Shown here piece by piece: positions 5,937 to 7,527 of a stretch of DNA of 7,527 nucleotides. Every line of letters starts with the position of its first letter. The first letter of the stretch is position 1. The notes under the pieces were generated by a model. That model searched no databases. It was not told where the DNA came from and was given only the letters and a program-made list of their open reading frames with translations. This DNA comes from Spirochaetales bacterium. Its GTDB lineage: Bacteria; Spirochaetota; Spirochaetia; DTKZ01. The translations under genes were made by a program, and so were the position numbers. The DNA is taken from assembly GCA_017998025.1 (NCBI GenBank), contig JAGODW010000065.1, positions 1 through 7,527 of the forward strand. The letters are read 5' to 3'.

Positions 5937-7527
5937 CTACACGATTCGTTTTACCTGCCGGAAGAGTTGCTCCCGGGTAATCTCTACCCAGATCGGCCGG
6001 CCGTGGGGACATCGGGGATTTTCCAGGGTGAAGATGTAGCGGAGGATTTCATAGGCCGAAAGGGGATCTAATGAGGCACCGTCCTTTATCGCTTTTCTAC
6101 AGGCGATCCGGGAAAACAGATTCTGTTGGAGAACTTCCTTTGTTCCTGCCTGCGTAGTGATTAATTCGACAATCTCTTCCTCTGCCCCCTTGTAAACAGG
6201 AGGCACTCCTTTAAGAGCCCAGGTCCCTGAGTCCTTCTTTTCCAGACGAATCCCCATATCTGCAAGATCCCGGGCATTCTCGGTAACGGTTCCTTCCTGC
6301 TCAGGTTCCACGGGGAACTCGAGGGGAACAAGGAGTGGCTGAGATACCCTGTCCGCTGCGAGGGCATCATAGAGGAACCGTTCATGAGCGGCATGCTGGT
6401 CTACCAGGTACAGTCGATCTTCCCATTCAACAAGGAGGAACAGTCCAAATACCTGCCCTTTGTATACAAACGGTTCCGGGGGAAGGGAAGAACGTTTGAA
6501 TCCGGGCGTTTCAGAGGATCGGTCCGGTAAAGCTTCGAGGGGGAAGGGAGAACCAGAAGGAAGTGGGTATGAAGCAGGCCTATACCCTTTGCGGGGTAGG
6601 AATCCGCCAGGGTTGGAAGCATCTTCCACGAAAAGCGGGTTTTTTTCTGTAGAGACCGGATATCCTTTTCCTGGAGTTCCCCGGTATCTTTGTCCCTCGA
6701 TCAAAAGGAAAGAGGATAGAAGCTCGGAAATCCTCTTCCGTATCTCTTCGATATTCCGAATTCGAGCCTCTTTTTTGGCAGGATGAATGTTGAAATCTAC
6801 CAGTTCGGGGGAAAGTTCTAGAAACACATAACAGACAGGATAGAGCCCTCCGGGGAGGTAGGCACTGTACGCATACTCTACGGCCTGCAGAAGAGAAAAA
6901 TCCCAGATCCGCCGGTTGTTCACAAAGAGCTGGAGGTGTTTCCGATCCTTCCGGTACTGGTCGGGAGAGGAGGCAATGATACGGAGCGAGAATCCTGCAC
7001 CGGTGCCGGAGATTTCATGGAGAAAATTCTGGTGGGTTTCTTCCGGATACGCGCTGGCAATCCGTTCCCGGAGGTCCGAGGCAGGTAGAAAGAGAGTGAG
7101 TTTATCCTCCAGGAATAGTTTAAAAGCCCGATCCGGGAAGGGGAGAGCTTTTTCCAGGAACATTCCCTTACAGAGGTTTGTTTCCGTGGAGGGGCGTTTG
7201 AGGAAGCGTCTTCGAGCGGGCAGCGCATAGAATAGATCTTCGGCGGTAACTACGGTTCCCGGTCTGCCCCCGTGTGGTTCCAGAGAAATCAGTTGCCCCC
7301 CTTCCACAACGAGGCGGTGCCCTTCATTCTCCTCTTCGGTCCTGCTTAAAATTTCCAGACGGCTTACAAACGCGAGAGCGGAAAGGGCCTCTCCCCGGAA
7401 ACCGAGGCTGGTGATGCGGTGCAGGTCCTCTTCTGTTTCAATTTTCGAGGTGGCATGGGGTAACCAGCAGAGGCGAAGGTCCTCCTCCGACATTCCTATT
7501 CCGTTTTCTACCACCCGTATTGCATCA
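5937..7527 (-). CDS. mutL: DNA mismatch repair protein MutL, endonuclease type (N-terminus beyond window)
   Basis: The last 529 residues of MutL; roughly the first 50-60, including the first ATP-binding motif, lie beyond the right edge. Residues are numbered from the GTG codon at 7514. The GHKL ATPase domain shows DAIRVVENGIGM just at the edge, ATSKI (21-25), SLGFRGEAL (36-44), GTVVTAEDLFYALPARR (86-102) and, in the transducer domain, VNNRRI (198-203) and DFNIHPAKKEARI (240-252). A short low-complexity linker spans about 275-345. The C-terminal dimerisation domain carries the nicking-endonuclease motifs: DQHAAHERFLYD (372-383), ACRKAIK (471-477) and CPHGRP (502-507). QPLLVP (392-397) fits the site by which Bacillus-type MutL contacts the beta clamp. 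MutL couples MutS mismatch recognition to strand incision. The last residue of the DQHA(x2)E(x4)E motif is Asp instead of Glu. It ends 13 bp from the convergent TPR gene. Confidence 0.97.
   Translation of the reverse strand, partial: DAIRVVENGIGMSEEDLRLCWLPHATSKIETEEDLHRITSLGFRGEALSALAFVSRLEILSRTEEENEGHRLVVEGGQLISLEPHGGRPGTVVTAEDLFYALPARRRFLKRPSTETNLCKGMFLEKALPFPDRAFKLFLEDKLTLFLPASDLRERIASAYPEETHQNFLHEISGTGAGFSLRIIASSPDQYRKDRKHLQLFVNNRRIWDFSLLQAVEYAYSAYLPGGLYPVCYVFLELSPELVDFNIHPAKKEARIRNIEEIRKRISELLSSFLLIEGQRYRGTPGKGYPVSTEKNPLFVEDASNPGGFLPRKGYRPASYPLPSGSPFPLEALPDRSSETPGFKRSSLPPEPFVYKGQVFGLFLLVEWEDRLYLVDQHAAHERFLYDALAADRVSQPLLVPLEFPVEPEQEGTVTENARDLADMGIRLEKKDSGTWALKGVPPVYKGAEEEIVELITTQAGTKEVLQQNLFSRIACRKAIKDGASLDPLSAYEILRYIFTLENPRCPHGRPIWVEITREQLFRQVKRIV

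Noticed and set aside
5928..5942. Imperfect inverted repeat GTGTGGATCCTACAC between the convergent genes, a possible terminator
   Set aside because: Six-pair stem with one G-U and a 3-nt loop, no solid T run on either strand; too weak to call a terminator.

Overview
The window reads as ordinary chromosomal DNA of a bacterium, most likely a spirochaete. The evidence is a dense set of TPR proteins, a MutL of the endonuclease type, and a mutL gene lying tail-to-tail with a large membrane-anchored TPR gene. From memory, this last pairing resembles mutL (BB0211) next to lmp1 (BB0210) in Borrelia, but I could not check it here. Base composition looks close to half GC throughout. I see no tRNA, rRNA, CRISPR array, insertion sequence or phage gene.

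Layout: 152-3167 is a tight three-gene minus-strand operon. In transcription order it encodes (i) a membrane-anchored TPR protein with an Mrr-like (PD-(D/E)XK-fold) C-terminal domain, (ii) a calcineurin-like metallophosphoesterase, and (iii) a protein with a ParB/sulfiredoxin-like fold. The second and third genes are spaced or overlapped as in translational coupling (5-nt gap, then an ATGA overlap). A 55-bp divergent intergenic region (3168-3222) holds a good minus-strand promoter (perfect TTGACA, 17-bp spacer) and a weaker plus-strand promoter, with overlapping -10 boxes. To the right, 3223-5923 is a plus-strand pair: a secreted TPR/charged-coil protein and a 635-residue membrane-anchored TPR protein with eleven 34-residue repeats in unbroken register. 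From 5937 to the right edge, on the minus strand and cut at its N-terminus, is mutL, convergent with the TPR gene across 13 bp. At the extreme left, 1-151 holds no confident gene; a plus-strand frame open from the edge to 208 may be the tail of a convergent gene.

How the parts may work together: charge distribution around the hydrophobic segments suggests that the minus-strand TPR protein faces the cytoplasm, whereas both plus-strand TPR proteins face the periplasm. The intergenic region therefore divides a cytoplasmic TPR/nuclease-fold/phosphoesterase/ParB-fold operon from a periplasmic TPR scaffold pair. The former is the best candidate here for an undescribed functional module; its substrate is unknown. 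MutL is standard mismatch repair and is probably only a neighbour.
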